This document shows positions 34,797 to 43,280 of a DNA stretch of 64,000 nucleotides, piece by piece. The stretch covers positions 62,001 to 126,000 of the forward strand of contig NZ_SACM01000005.1 in NCBI RefSeq assembly GCF_004004565.1. The letters run 5' to 3'. This DNA comes from Inhella crocodyli (GTDB lineage: Bacteria > Pseudomonadota > Gammaproteobacteria > Burkholderiales > Burkholderiaceae_C). The first letter of the stretch is position 1, and every line of letters begins with the position of its first letter. The notes beneath the pieces were generated by a model, which ran no database searches, was not told the DNA's origin, and was given only the letters and a program-made list of their open reading frames with translations. Position numbers and translations under genes: made by a program.

Positions 34797-35512
34797 GCGC
34801 TGCCGCCCGGCACGAACATGTAGCCGTGGCCGCGCACGGTTTGAATAAATCGCGGCATGGCAGGGTCGGGCTCCACCAGCTTGCGCAAGCGCATGACGGC
34901 CACGTCGATGGTGCGCTCGGCCACGCTGTCGGCGCGCTGGTGCGTGGCCGCCAGCAAGCGCTCACGGCTCAAGGGCACGTGCGGGCTGGCCACCAGCTCG
35001 GCCAGCAGTGCAAACTCCACCGTGCTGAGCACGCGCGCGCCGTCGGGACCCTGCAGGGTGCGGCTGGCCGGGTCGAAGCGCAGGTCGCCCAGCGCCACGG
35101 GGGCGGCGCCGGGCACCGGCAGGCCGGGCGCGGTGCCCACGCGGCGCAGCACGGCGCGGATGCGCGCCAGCAGCTCGCGCGCGCTGAACGGCTTGCCCAG
35201 GTAGTCGTCGGCACCCATCTCCAGGCCCAGCACGCGGTCGATCTCGTCGCTTTGCGCCGTGAGCAAGATGATGGGCAGGCGGTCGCCCTGGGCGCGCAGC
35301 TGCTGGCAGGCCTGCAGGCCGCTGAGGCCCGGCAGGTTGATGTCCAGCACGACCAAGTCAGGACGCAAACGGTCCATGCGCTTGAGCAGTTCTTCCGCGC
35401 TGGCCATGGCGGTCACGGCCATGCCTTGGCGCTCCAGGTAGGTGGCCAGCATGTCGCGCAGGGCGACGTCGTCTTCGACGACGTAGAGGTGGTGGGGCCG
35501 GGCGTCGGTCAC
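34793..35512 (-). CDS. OmpR-family response regulator
   Basis: 239 aa: receiver domain with Asp57 (VVLDINLPG), conserved Thr (LLTAQSD) and Lys (GKPFSARE), followed by a winged-helix DNA-binding domain (about 135-239, ending RGHGYMFVPG). The GTG at 35512 opens directly into the receiver. Partner of the EnvZ-type kinase. A set of inverted and direct repeats lies about 85 bp upstream, between this gene and the divergent DUF4397 gene, and is the probable autoregulatory site. Confidence 0.9.
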   Translation of the reverse strand: MTDARPHHLYVVEDDVALRDMLATYLERQGMAVTAMASAEELLKRMDRLRPDLVVLDINLPGLSGLQACQQLRAQGDRLPIILLTAQSDEIDRVLGLEMGADDYLGKPFSARELLARIRAVLRRVGTAPGLPVPGAAPVALGDLRFDPASRTLQGPDGARVLSTVEFALLAELVASPHVPLSRERLLAATHQRADSVAERTIDVAVMRLRKLVEPDPAMPRFIQTVRGHGYMFVPGGSA

Positions 35513-35597
35513 AGGAAAACAGCGGGGCGGCAGGGCCGAACAGGGGACGGTCGCACGATAGCCGCCCAGGACCCGCGGGCAGGTGCCGCCCCGATGT

Positions 35598-35638
35598 CGC
35601 CGTGTGACACGGCATGACATCCAAGGCGTCACACGGCG
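35598..35638. promoter_or_regulatory. Composite inverted/direct repeat, candidate OmpR-type operator
   Basis: CGCCGTGTGAC (35598-35608) and GTCACACGGCG (35628-35638) form perfect 11-bp arms. The left arm is also part of a 15-bp palindrome, GCCGTGTGACACGGC (35599-35613). Read on the minus strand, GCCGTGT occurs twice, 24 bp apart. It lies between the regulator start (35512) and the DUF4397 gene (35725), so it could control both. Confidence 0.5.
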
Positions 35639-35724
35639 TCATCCGGTGCCACGACCGCGTCACCCAAGCCGCGCTGGTGCTGGGTGCAATGACCGCCGTG
35701 TTCAGCCCCTTGTTTGCGATCGCC

Positions 35725-37011
35725 ATGTTCCGTTCCCCTCGCCTGTCCCGCCGCCACCTCCTCGCCACCGCCCCGGGGGCGCTCGCCCTGGGCCTGAGTG
35801 CCTGCGGAGGCGGCAGCGACAGCGCCGGCAAGGCCCAGATCCGCGTGCTCAACCTCTCCAGCGACGTGGCCAGCCTCGACATCGACCTGGACGCCGCCAC
35901 CTGGGTGACCGGCGCCACCACGGCCCAGCTGACGGATTACAAGGAGGTCGACCCCGACAGCTACGACTTCAGCCTGCGTCGCAGCGGCAGCACCATCGCC
36001 CTGGCCAGCGGCGAGCGCACCCTGACCAAGGACGCGCACTACACCCTGGTGGTGTGGGGGCGCGAAACGGCGCTGACCTTCGTGACCTTGACCGAAGACG
36101 AAGACCCCGACGACGTGGACAGCGGCAAGGCGCGCATCCGCGTCTACAACGCCAGCGCCGACAGCGGCGCGCTCGATCTCTACCTGACCAGCACGGCCGT
36201 GGACCTGCAAGACACCACCGCCGCGCAAAGCGCCGTCGCATCGGGCCTGTTGAGCGGCTACCGCGACATGAGCGCCGGCTCCTACCGCCTGCGTGTGACG
36301 GGGTACGGCGACGCGAGCGATCTGCGTTTGGACGTGGGCACCATCGCGCTCACGGCCAAGACCTTCACCACCCTCATCCTGACCGGCACCAGCAGCGGCG
36401 TGCTGGTCAACGGCTACGCGCTGACGCAGCAAGGCAACGTGACGCCCATGGCCACCGGCAAGTCCCGCGTGCGCGTGGTGGCCAGTGCGGACGGCCGCGG
36501 CGCCGTGGGCGTCACCTGGGCCGGCCAGCCCCTGGCGGCCGCCCTGTCCAGCCCGACGGTGGGCCCGTACAGCAGCGTCGACGCCGGCACGCAAACGATG
36601 AACGTGCTGGTCAACGGCCAAGTCGTCAGCAGCGCCCAGCGCACCCTGGCGGTGGGCGTGGACTACACGCTGATGGTCTGGGGCAGCGGCGCCGTGAGCC
36701 TGATCGCCGACGACAACCGACTGCCGACCAACAGCGCGCGGGTCAAGCTGCGCCTGATCCACGGCAGCGCGGGAACCGAGCCCTTGACCATGGCGGTGGA
36801 CTACAGCGTCACCGCCTCCGGGGTGGTGCAAGGCGCGGCCTCGGCCTTCAGCACCCTGAACGCCAGCAGCAGCGTGCGCCTGGACGTGAGCACCTCGGCC
36901 GACCAGGTCTACACCGACGACGACGTGACCCTGACGGCACAAGGCGTGTACACCGCCTTCGTGCTGGGCGGCCGCAGCACGCCCACCGGCCTGTTGCGCA
37001 AGGACCGCTGA
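35725..37011 (+). CDS. DUF4397 Tat-exported lipoprotein
   Basis: 428 aa. The leader combines a twin-arginine motif (SRRHLLA, Arg9-Arg10) with a lipobox (LSAC, Cys27), so the folded protein is probably exported by Tat and lipidated. The body contains repeated DUF4397-type immunoglobulin-like units beginning RIRVLNLSSDV, RIRVYNASAD, RVRVVASADG and KLRLIHGSAG, i.e. four copies. The family is found in surface-associated beta-sandwich proteins; no enzyme motif is seen. It is divergent from the OmpR-type regulator. Confidence 0.85.
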   Translation: MFRSPRLSRRHLLATAPGALALGLSACGGGSDSAGKAQIRVLNLSSDVASLDIDLDAATWVTGATTAQLTDYKEVDPDSYDFSLRRSGSTIALASGERTLTKDAHYTLVVWGRETALTFVTLTEDEDPDDVDSGKARIRVYNASADSGALDLYLTSTAVDLQDTTAAQSAVASGLLSGYRDMSAGSYRLRVTGYGDASDLRLDVGTIALTAKTFTTLILTGTSSGVLVNGYALTQQGNVTPMATGKSRVRVVASADGRGAVGVTWAGQPLAAALSSPTVGPYSSVDAGTQTMNVLVNGQVVSSAQRTLAVGVDYTLMVWGSGAVSLIADDNRLPTNSARVKLRLIHGSAGTEPLTMAVDYSVTASGVVQGAASAFSTLNASSSVRLDVSTSADQVYTDDDVTLTAQGVYTAFVLGGRSTPTGLLRKDR

Positions 37012-37020
37012 GGGCGCCCG

Positions 37021-37506
37021 TCAGTAGGCGTGGATGCCGTCGAAATCGGCCTTGCCCAAGCCCAAGCCCGCGTGTCGCAGCAAGGCGTGCACCAGGGTGT
37101 GGTGGAAAAGGTAGTTCGGCAAGGCGTAGCGGTCCACGAACGCATCGGGCGGCGCCCGGTGCACGGCCCGGCCGGCGCCGTCCTCGCAGGTGCCCACCAC
37201 CGGCGAGGGCGGCCGCTGCCAGACGGCGATTGCGTGCTCCAGGCGCCGCAAAACGCCTTCGGGCGAGCCGGCCGCGGGGCCCCAGCGCACCGGCTGGGCC
37301 AGCAAGGCGGCGTGGGTGCGCAAGGCGAAATTGACGGCCATTTCGGCCTGCTCCAAGAGCGGGGCCATGTCCGGCGCCAAGCGCGAGGCCCAAACCGCCG
37401 CCGGCAAGGCCTCTTGCGCCCGCAGCAAGGCCTGGCGCAGGCGCGGCAGGTAGTCGAGGAAGACCCCCTGGGCCCGCGCGGCGGCCGCTTGGCCTGAGGG
37501 TGTCAC
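37021..37506 (-). CDS. DUF1993-like protein
   Basis: 161 aa, helical, resembling DUF1993 proteins by length and by the FHHTLVHALLRHAGLGLGKADF C-terminal motif. That fold is related to DinB-like four-helix bundles. Biochemical function is unknown. The start is GTG at 37506, overlapping the stop of the small membrane-protein gene (GTGA), so the two are translationally coupled. Confidence 0.7.
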   Translation of the reverse strand: MTPSGQAAAARAQGVFLDYLPRLRQALLRAQEALPAAVWASRLAPDMAPLLEQAEMAVNFALRTHAALLAQPVRWGPAAGSPEGVLRRLEHAIAVWQRPPSPVVGTCEDGAGRAVHRAPPDAFVDRYALPNYLFHHTLVHALLRHAGLGLGKADFDGIHAY

Positions 37507-37814
37507 CGGATCTCGCGAACGTCGGCCTCGATGACCTCGCCCTGCCCGGGCGCCGGGCGGCGCTGCGGCGTGCCGTAGCGCCGCCAAGTCTGCTGGCCCC
37601 AGTGCTGGGCGCGCGCGCCCCACTGCGGCTTGCGCCGCGTCACGAGCGTGACGAGCAAGAAAACCAGGGCCACCACCACCCCCAGGGCCATCAGCCCCAG
37701 CAGCAGGACGAGCACGGCCACGCCGAAAACGAGTCGGGTGGCCACTTGGAGCAAGGTGTTGAGCACGGCGAGGGGCAGCGGGGTGACAGGGAGTGCCCGG
37801 AGGTGGGGGCGCAA
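37503..37814 (-). CDS. Small membrane protein of unknown function
   Basis: 103 aa with a long hydrophobic region (about 15-58) that may span the membrane twice, followed by a basic, Gln/Arg-rich tail. No family recognised. Start codons further in (GTG at about residue 10) are also possible. Coupled by a 4-bp overlap to the DUF1993-like gene and divergent from the CheY-like receiver. Confidence 0.55.
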   Translation of the reverse strand: MRPHLRALPVTPLPLAVLNTLLQVATRLVFGVAVLVLLLGLMALGVVVALVFLLVTLVTRRKPQWGARAQHWGQQTWRRYGTPQRRPAPGQGEVIEADVREIR

Positions 37815-37886
37815 CTCCGATTGTCAAGGCAAGGTCCCGGTCGCGCGGCAGAATCGCCCCCCAACCGCCACCGCCTGCCGCGCGCC

Positions 37887-38267
37887 ATGCCCGACTACCG
37901 ATTGCTCTACATCGAAGACAACCCGGTCAACACCCTGGTGGTGGAGGAGTTGATGAACCGCCGGCCGGACATCGTGCTGCACTGCTGCGAAGACGGGGCC
38001 TCCGGCCTGACCGAGGCCGAAGCTTGGCGCCCGCAGTTGGTGCTGCTGGACATGCAACTGCCCGACATGGACGGTTTTGCCGTGCTGCAGCGCCTGCGCG
38101 CCATGGAGGCCACGCGCGCGATCCCCTGCATCGCCCTGAGCGCCAACGCCATGCCCGACGACGTCGAAGCCGCCTTGAAGGGCGGCTTCGATGCCTACTG
38201 GACCAAGCCCATCGACTTCAAGGCCTTCTACGCCGGCCTGGAAGCGCACTTCCCACCGACGGCCTGA
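37887..38267 (+). CDS. CheY-like single-domain receiver
   Basis: A 126-aa receiver: acidic pair YIEDN (10-11 region), Asp55 (LLLDMQLPD), Ser85 (ALSANAM) and Lys107 (WTKPID). This form (ALSANAMPDDVEAALKGGFDAYWTKP) is typical of receivers found on hybrid kinases, here encoded alone. It could receive phosphate from one of the orphan kinases in the region, such as the Cache/HAMP-type kinase at 43281. It is convergent with the oligopeptidase gene. Confidence 0.88.
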   Translation: MPDYRLLYIEDNPVNTLVVEELMNRRPDIVLHCCEDGASGLTEAEAWRPQLVLLDMQLPDMDGFAVLQRLRAMEATRAIPCIALSANAMPDDVEAALKGGFDAYWTKPIDFKAFYAGLEAHFPPTA

Positions 38268-38277
38268 ACCTCGCCGT

Positions 38278-40329
38278 TCAGGCCGGGATCAAGCCCCGGC
38301 CGCGCAGCATCGGCTCGATCTGCGCGTCGCGCCCCCGGAAGGCCCGGAAGGCCGCGCCGGGCTCCACGCTGTTGCCGCTGGCCAGGATGTGCTCGCGCAA
38401 GCGCCGGGCCGTGGCCGGGTCGAACAGGTCGCCGGCTTCTTTGAAGGCCTCGAAGGCGTCGCAGTCCAGCACCTCGGCCCACAGGTAAACGTAGTAGCCA
38501 CTGGCGTAGCCGTCGCCCACGAACAGGTGCTGGAAGTGCGCCAGGCGGTGGTTCATGCCGCAGTCGGCCGGCGCGCCCAAGCGGGCCAAGGTGTCGCGCT
38601 CGAAGGCGGTGATGTCGGGCGCCTCATCGTCTTCCAGCGCATGGATGGCCAGGTCCACCAAGGCCGAGGCGGTGTAGCGCACCGTTTCGTAGCCTTGGTT
38701 GAACAGCTCGGCCGCCTTGATGCGCTCGACCAACTCGGCCGGGATGGGGGCGCCACTCTGCCAGTGGCGCGCGTGCTGCTGCATCACGGCCGGGTCGGCG
38801 ATCCAGTGCTCCATCAGCTGCGAGGGCAGTTCCACAAAGTCGCGCAGCACCTGCGTGCCCGACAGGCGCTCGTAGCGCGTGTCGCTGAGCATGCCGTGCA
38901 GGCCGTGGCCGAACTCGTGGAACAGGGTGCGCACGTCGTCCAGGCTCAGCAGCGTGGGCTGCCCCGGCGCGCCCTTGGCGAAGTTGTTGGTGTTGAGGAT
39001 CACCGGCGTTTGGCGCGCGCCATTGCGGTGCGCCCAGCGCAGGGCATTCATCCAGGCCCCGCTGCGCTTGCCCTCGCGGGCAAAGTTGTCGTGCAGGAAC
39101 ACGGCCCGGTGCGCGCCGTCGGCATCCAGCACCTCGTAGGCCATCACGTCCGGGTGGTAGACCGGCCAGTCGGGGCGGTGCTCGAAGCGCAGGCCGAACA
39201 GGCGCTGCGCGCAGGCGAACACGGCCTGCACCATCGCGTCCAGCGGGAAGTAGGGCTTGAGTTGCGCCTCGTCCAGGGCGTACTGCGCCTGGCGCACCTT
39301 CTCGGCGTAGAAGCGCCAGTCCCAGGCCTCGATGGGGTCGACGAAGCCATGGGCCAGGGCCGCCCCCCGCACCGCTTGGCGTTCGCGTTCGGTGGCCTGC
39401 AAGGCGGCGTCCCAGACGCGCATCAAGAGGCCTTGCACGGCCTCCTTGGTTTGGGCCATGGTGTCGGCCAAGGCGTAATCGGCAAAGCTGTCGCGGCCGT
39501 GGAGCCGGGCTTGTTCGTTGCGCAGGGTGAGGATCTCGCGCGCGACCTCGCGGTTGTCGCTGTCGCCCTCGTGCTCGCCCCGGCCCACCCAGGCGCGCCA
39601 GGCCTGCTCGCGCAGGTCCCGCCGGGCGGAGAAGGTCAAGAAGGGCACGATGTGCGAGCGCGACAAGGTGACCAGGTGCGCGCCATCGGGCAGGCCTCGC
39701 TCGGCCGCCGCCTGGCGCATCACCGCGCGGGCGAAGTCCGGCAGCCCCGCCAACTCGACCTCGGTGCGCAGCACCAAGCGGTAGCTGGCCTCGTCGGCCA
39801 GCACGTTCTGGGCGAACTGCGTGTTGAGCTTGGCCAGGCGCTGCATGATGGCCGCGTAGCGCTGTTGGGCCTCGGGCGCCAACTTCGCGCCTTGGCGGAC
39901 GGCCTCCAGGTGCAGGCGCTCCAGCAGCCGGCGTTGGTCCGGTTCCAAGCCCAGGGTGTCGATGCGCTGCACCAGCGCGTCCAGGCGCGCGAACACGCCG
40001 GCGTGCATGGCCACCCAACTCCAGTGGGCGGCCAGGGGCTCGGCCATGTCGCGCTGCACGGCCTGCAGCGCGGGGCTCGACACGGAGGCGTTGAGGGTGT
40101 GGAACAAGGCCTCGATGCGCGCCAGCAAGCGGCCACTGGCATCCAGGGCAGCGACGGTGTTGTCGAAGCTGGGCGGCTCGGTCGACCGACCGATGGCGTC
40201 CAACTCGGCGCGTTGCGCGGCCATCGCGTGGGCGAAGGCCGGCGGGAAGTGCGCCGGCTCGACCTGCGAGAACGGGGGCAGGCCCTGGGGCGTGTCCCAG
40301 TCCTGCAGCAGGGGGTTGCCGGCGCCCAT
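38278..40329 (-). CDS. prlC: Oligopeptidase A (M3 family)
   Basis: 683 aa cytoplasmic zinc oligopeptidase, no signal peptide. The zinc site HEFGH is at His471-Glu472-His475, with the third ligand Glu about 25 residues on (FVELPSQLMEHW). Family signatures QGYETVRYTASALVDLA and GYASGYYVYLWAEVLD are present. It degrades signal and other oligopeptides. Its start is 3 bp after the stop of a secreted coiled-coil protein, implying an operon. A relative with a signal peptide lies at 49952. Confidence 0.92.
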   Translation of the reverse strand: MGAGNPLLQDWDTPQGLPPFSQVEPAHFPPAFAHAMAAQRAELDAIGRSTEPPSFDNTVAALDASGRLLARIEALFHTLNASVSSPALQAVQRDMAEPLAAHWSWVAMHAGVFARLDALVQRIDTLGLEPDQRRLLERLHLEAVRQGAKLAPEAQQRYAAIMQRLAKLNTQFAQNVLADEASYRLVLRTEVELAGLPDFARAVMRQAAAERGLPDGAHLVTLSRSHIVPFLTFSARRDLREQAWRAWVGRGEHEGDSDNREVAREILTLRNEQARLHGRDSFADYALADTMAQTKEAVQGLLMRVWDAALQATERERQAVRGAALAHGFVDPIEAWDWRFYAEKVRQAQYALDEAQLKPYFPLDAMVQAVFACAQRLFGLRFEHRPDWPVYHPDVMAYEVLDADGAHRAVFLHDNFAREGKRSGAWMNALRWAHRNGARQTPVILNTNNFAKGAPGQPTLLSLDDVRTLFHEFGHGLHGMLSDTRYERLSGTQVLRDFVELPSQLMEHWIADPAVMQQHARHWQSGAPIPAELVERIKAAELFNQGYETVRYTASALVDLAIHALEDDEAPDITAFERDTLARLGAPADCGMNHRLAHFQHLFVGDGYASGYYVYLWAEVLDCDAFEAFKEAGDLFDPATARRLREHILASGNSVEPGAAFRAFRGRDAQIEPMLRGRGLIPA

Positions 40330-40332
40330 CGC

Positions 40333-41016
40333 TCAGCCCGCCTTGCGGGCGGCGGCCTTTTCCTTCTGGATGGCCTTTTCGTCGTCTTCGCTGTACGGGC
40401 GCGAGCCGCACTCGGCGCGCCAGGCGTCTTGCTTCTCGCCCACTTGGTCGGCGCGCGCGCCCAGGTCGTCCTTGCGCTTGTTGAAGGCGTCGACTTTGGC
40501 CTCGAAGGCCTTGACCTCCTCCAGGAAAGCGCGGCGCTTTTGGTTGTGCGGATCGACCTTGGCATTGGTCGCGGCCGCCAGGGCGTCGTACTCGGCCTTG
40601 GCCGCCACCTGCTCCTTCTTGCTCATTTCCTTCATCTTGGCCGTCAGCTCGTTGGCCTTGGCGGTCACGGCGGCCATCTCTTCCTTCAAGGCATTGCCTT
40701 CGGCCTCGATCGCGGCGTTCTTCTCTTTGATGAGGTCGCGCTCGGCCAGCACGGCCTTGCGCTCTTCGGCGAGCTTCTTGTCATCGGCTTCGACCAGGTC
40801 GGCCTCGGCCTTGTTGTCGTCGGCGCGCTGCAAGCAGGCGCGCAGTTCGTCGCGCGTCATCAACTTGGACTTGGCCTTGGCGGCCGGGGCAGGCGCAGCA
40901 GCGGCCGGCTTGGCCGGGGCCTTGGGCGCCGCCGGCTTGGCGGGAGCGGTCTGGGCGTGCACGGCCGTGAACATCGCGGTGGCACAAAGGGCGGCAAAAA
41001 CGGCGGTCAAGCGCAT
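40333..41016 (-). CDS. Secreted coiled-coil protein of unknown function
   Basis: 227 aa. Signal peptide at about 1-22 (ending VHA), then an Ala/Pro/Lys linker (23-52), and a long, highly charged helix (about 55-205) rich in Lys, Glu and Ala with heptad character, and two Cys (CLQRAD and AECGSR) that could form one disulfide. No family is recognised. The ATG at 41016 has a ribosome binding site (GAAAGG). The gene is 3 bp upstream of prlC. Confidence 0.7.
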   Translation of the reverse strand: MRLTAVFAALCATAMFTAVHAQTAPAKPAAPKAPAKPAAAAPAPAAKAKSKLMTRDELRACLQRADDNKAEADLVEADDKKLAEERKAVLAERDLIKEKNAAIEAEGNALKEEMAAVTAKANELTAKMKEMSKKEQVAAKAEYDALAAATNAKVDPHNQKRRAFLEEVKAFEAKVDAFNKRKDDLGARADQVGEKQDAWRAECGSRPYSEDDEKAIQKEKAAARKAG

Positions 41017-41086
41017 GGCAAAAGGCCTTTCAAACGGGGTAGCCGGGCATGATGCCATGGCCTCCGGCACGCGGTCACACGCTGGA

Positions 41087-41092
41087 CATAAT
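41087..41092 (+). promoter_or_regulatory. Candidate -10 box for the prolyl oligopeptidase gene
   Basis: CATAAT at 41087-41092 is the only AT-rich hexamer in the 120 bp between the coiled-coil gene and the prolyl oligopeptidase start, and sits about 47 bp upstream of ATG 41139. No good -35 box is visible at 17 bp. Confidence 0.3.
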
Positions 41093-41138
41093 CCCCGCTC
41101 CTTTGGCCCCTACGCGCCCACAAGGCGCCCCGGATGCG

Positions 41139-43256
41139 ATGAACAAGACCCTGCTGACCGCCGCGCTGATGACCCTGGGCGCGGCCCACGCCCAGACCCC
41201 CGCCGCCACCGACCCTTACCTGTGGCTGGAAGACGTGACGGGCGACAAAGCCCTGGCCTGGGTGCGCGAACGCAATGCCGAGACCGAGGCCGTGCTCAAG
41301 GCCCAACCCGGCTTCGACGCGCTGCGCGCCGAGCTGCTGGAAGGCCTGAACGCCCGCGATCGCATCCCCCGCTTCACGCGCATGGGCGACCACATCTACA
41401 ACCTGTGGACCGACGCCAAAAACAAGCGCGGCCTGTGGCGCCGCACGACCCTGGCCGAGTACGCCAAGCCCGACCCCGTGTGGGAACCCGTGCTGGACCT
41501 GGACGCGCTGGGCGCGGCCGAAAAGGAAAGCTGGGTCTTCAACGGCGCCGCCTGCCTGGCGCCCGAGTACAAGCGCTGCTTGTTGCAACTGAGCCGCGGC
41601 GGGGCCGACGCCACCGTGGCGCGCGAGTTCGACACCCAGGCCAAGGCCTTCGTGAAGGACGGCTTCACGCTGCCCGAAGCCAAGCAGCAGCTGGATTGGC
41701 AGGACGAGAACCACGTGCTCGTGGGCACCGACTTCGGTCCCGGCAGCCTGACCGATTCGGGCTACGCCCGCATCGTCAAGCTGTGGAAGCGCGGCACGCC
41801 GCTGACGGCGGCCAAGACCCTGTTCGAGGGCGACAAGAAGGACACCTATGTCTTCGCGTCGGCGCAGGGCGTGGGCAAGGACCAAACGGTGATCGTGCAG
41901 CGCGCGCTGGACTTCTACCGTTTCGACCGCTACCTGGTGAAGGGCGACAAGCTGGTCAAGCTGGCACTGCCCGCCGACGCCCAGTTCCAACGCTGGGACC
42001 AGCGCCTGCTGGTGGAGCTTCGCTCCGATTGGAAGGAGGGCGGCACCACGCACAAGGCCGGCTCGCTGCTCGTCGGCTCCTGGCCCGACTTCCTGGCCGG
42101 CAAGGCCACGTGGCGCACCCTGTTCACGCCCACGGCCACGCGCTCGCTGGCCGGCTTCACGACCACCCAGCACCACGTCGTGCTGAACGTGTCGGACAAC
42201 GTGGCCAGCAAGTTGGAAGAGTGGGACTTCTCCGGCAAAGGCGCGCCGCAGCGCCGCGAGGTCAAGGCCCCCTTCCCCGGCAACCTGAGCGTGGCCAGCT
42301 TGCGCGACCCCGACCTGGCCCAAGACAGCCTGGCCGACCGCTACCTGGTGAACTACGCCGACTTCCTGACGCCCGACACCCTGTACCTGGCGCAGGCCGG
42401 CAGTGACGAGCGCCTGCGCCTGAAGAGCCGCCAAACCTGGTTCGACAGCACCGGCATGCGCGTCGAGCAGCAATTCGCCACCAGCAAGGATGGCACCAAG
42501 GTGCCCTACTTTGTGATCTACCCCAAGGGCGCGACCAACAACGGCAAGAACCCCACCCTGCTGTACGGCTACGGCGGCTTTGACGTGAGCATGACCCCGC
42601 GCTACAGCGCCAGCTGGGGCCGCGGCTGGCTGCAGCGCGGCGGCGTGCTGGTGATGAGCAACATCCGCGGCGGCGGCGAATTCGGCCCCAGTTGGCACAA
42701 GAGCGCCATCCGCGAGAACAAGCAGCGCAGCTACGACGACTTCATCGCCATCGCCGAAGACCTGATCAAGAAGGGCATCACCACGCCCAAGCAACTCGGC
42801 ATCATGGGCGGCAGCAACGGCGGCCTGCTGATGGGGGCCGTCACCGTGCAGCGCCCCGACCTGTTCAACGCCGTGGTCTGCCAAGTGCCCCTGCTGGACA
42901 TGCAGCGCTACCACAAGCTGCTGGCCGGCGCCTCGTGGATGGCCGAGTACGGCAACCCCGACGTGCCCGGCGACTGGGCCTTCATCTCCAAGTACAGCCC
43001 GTACCAAAACGTGAAGGCCGGCGTGAAGATGCCGCGCATGCTGATCAACACCAGCACCCGCGACGACCGCGTGCACCCCGGCCATGCGCGCAAGATGGCG
43101 GCGCGCATGATCGAGCAGGGCCACGCCCCGCTGTACTGGGAAAACATCGAAGGCGGCCACGGTGGCGCGGCCGACAACGAGCAGCGCGCCGTGTGGCAGG
43201 CCATCGAGTACGCCTACCTCTGGATGCAACTCGGCGGCCAAGGGGCTCAGCGCTGA
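41139..43256 (+). CDS. Secreted prolyl oligopeptidase (S9A family)
   Basis: 705 aa. A signal peptide (about 1-18, ending AHA) is followed by a seven-bladed propeller (about 75-420) and an alpha/beta hydrolase. The nucleophile Ser559 lies in GGSNGG, an aspartate in TRDDRVHP (642-643) and His674 in EGGHGG complete the triad. The early PYLWLEDVTGDKALAWV motif fits S9A. S9A enzymes cut after proline in short peptides, and this one is periplasmic or secreted by its signal. It converges with the Cache-type kinase gene. Confidence 0.92.
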   Translation: MNKTLLTAALMTLGAAHAQTPAATDPYLWLEDVTGDKALAWVRERNAETEAVLKAQPGFDALRAELLEGLNARDRIPRFTRMGDHIYNLWTDAKNKRGLWRRTTLAEYAKPDPVWEPVLDLDALGAAEKESWVFNGAACLAPEYKRCLLQLSRGGADATVAREFDTQAKAFVKDGFTLPEAKQQLDWQDENHVLVGTDFGPGSLTDSGYARIVKLWKRGTPLTAAKTLFEGDKKDTYVFASAQGVGKDQTVIVQRALDFYRFDRYLVKGDKLVKLALPADAQFQRWDQRLLVELRSDWKEGGTTHKAGSLLVGSWPDFLAGKATWRTLFTPTATRSLAGFTTTQHHVVLNVSDNVASKLEEWDFSGKGAPQRREVKAPFPGNLSVASLRDPDLAQDSLADRYLVNYADFLTPDTLYLAQAGSDERLRLKSRQTWFDSTGMRVEQQFATSKDGTKVPYFVIYPKGATNNGKNPTLLYGYGGFDVSMTPRYSASWGRGWLQRGGVLVMSNIRGGGEFGPSWHKSAIRENKQRSYDDFIAIAEDLIKKGITTPKQLGIMGGSNGGLLMGAVTVQRPDLFNAVVCQVPLLDMQRYHKLLAGASWMAEYGNPDVPGDWAFISKYSPYQNVKAGVKMPRMLINTSTRDDRVHPGHARKMAARMIEQGHAPLYWENIEGGHGGAADNEQRAVWQAIEYAYLWMQLGGQGAQR

Positions 43257-43280
43257 CGCGCTAGCGCCGACCGAGCGCCC

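Noticed and set aside
38191-41052. 953-codon plus-strand open frame
   Set aside because: Antisense to prlC and the coiled-coil gene; the translation is Gly/Val/Leu-rich without motifs. Only the short receiver gene ending at 38267 is real there.
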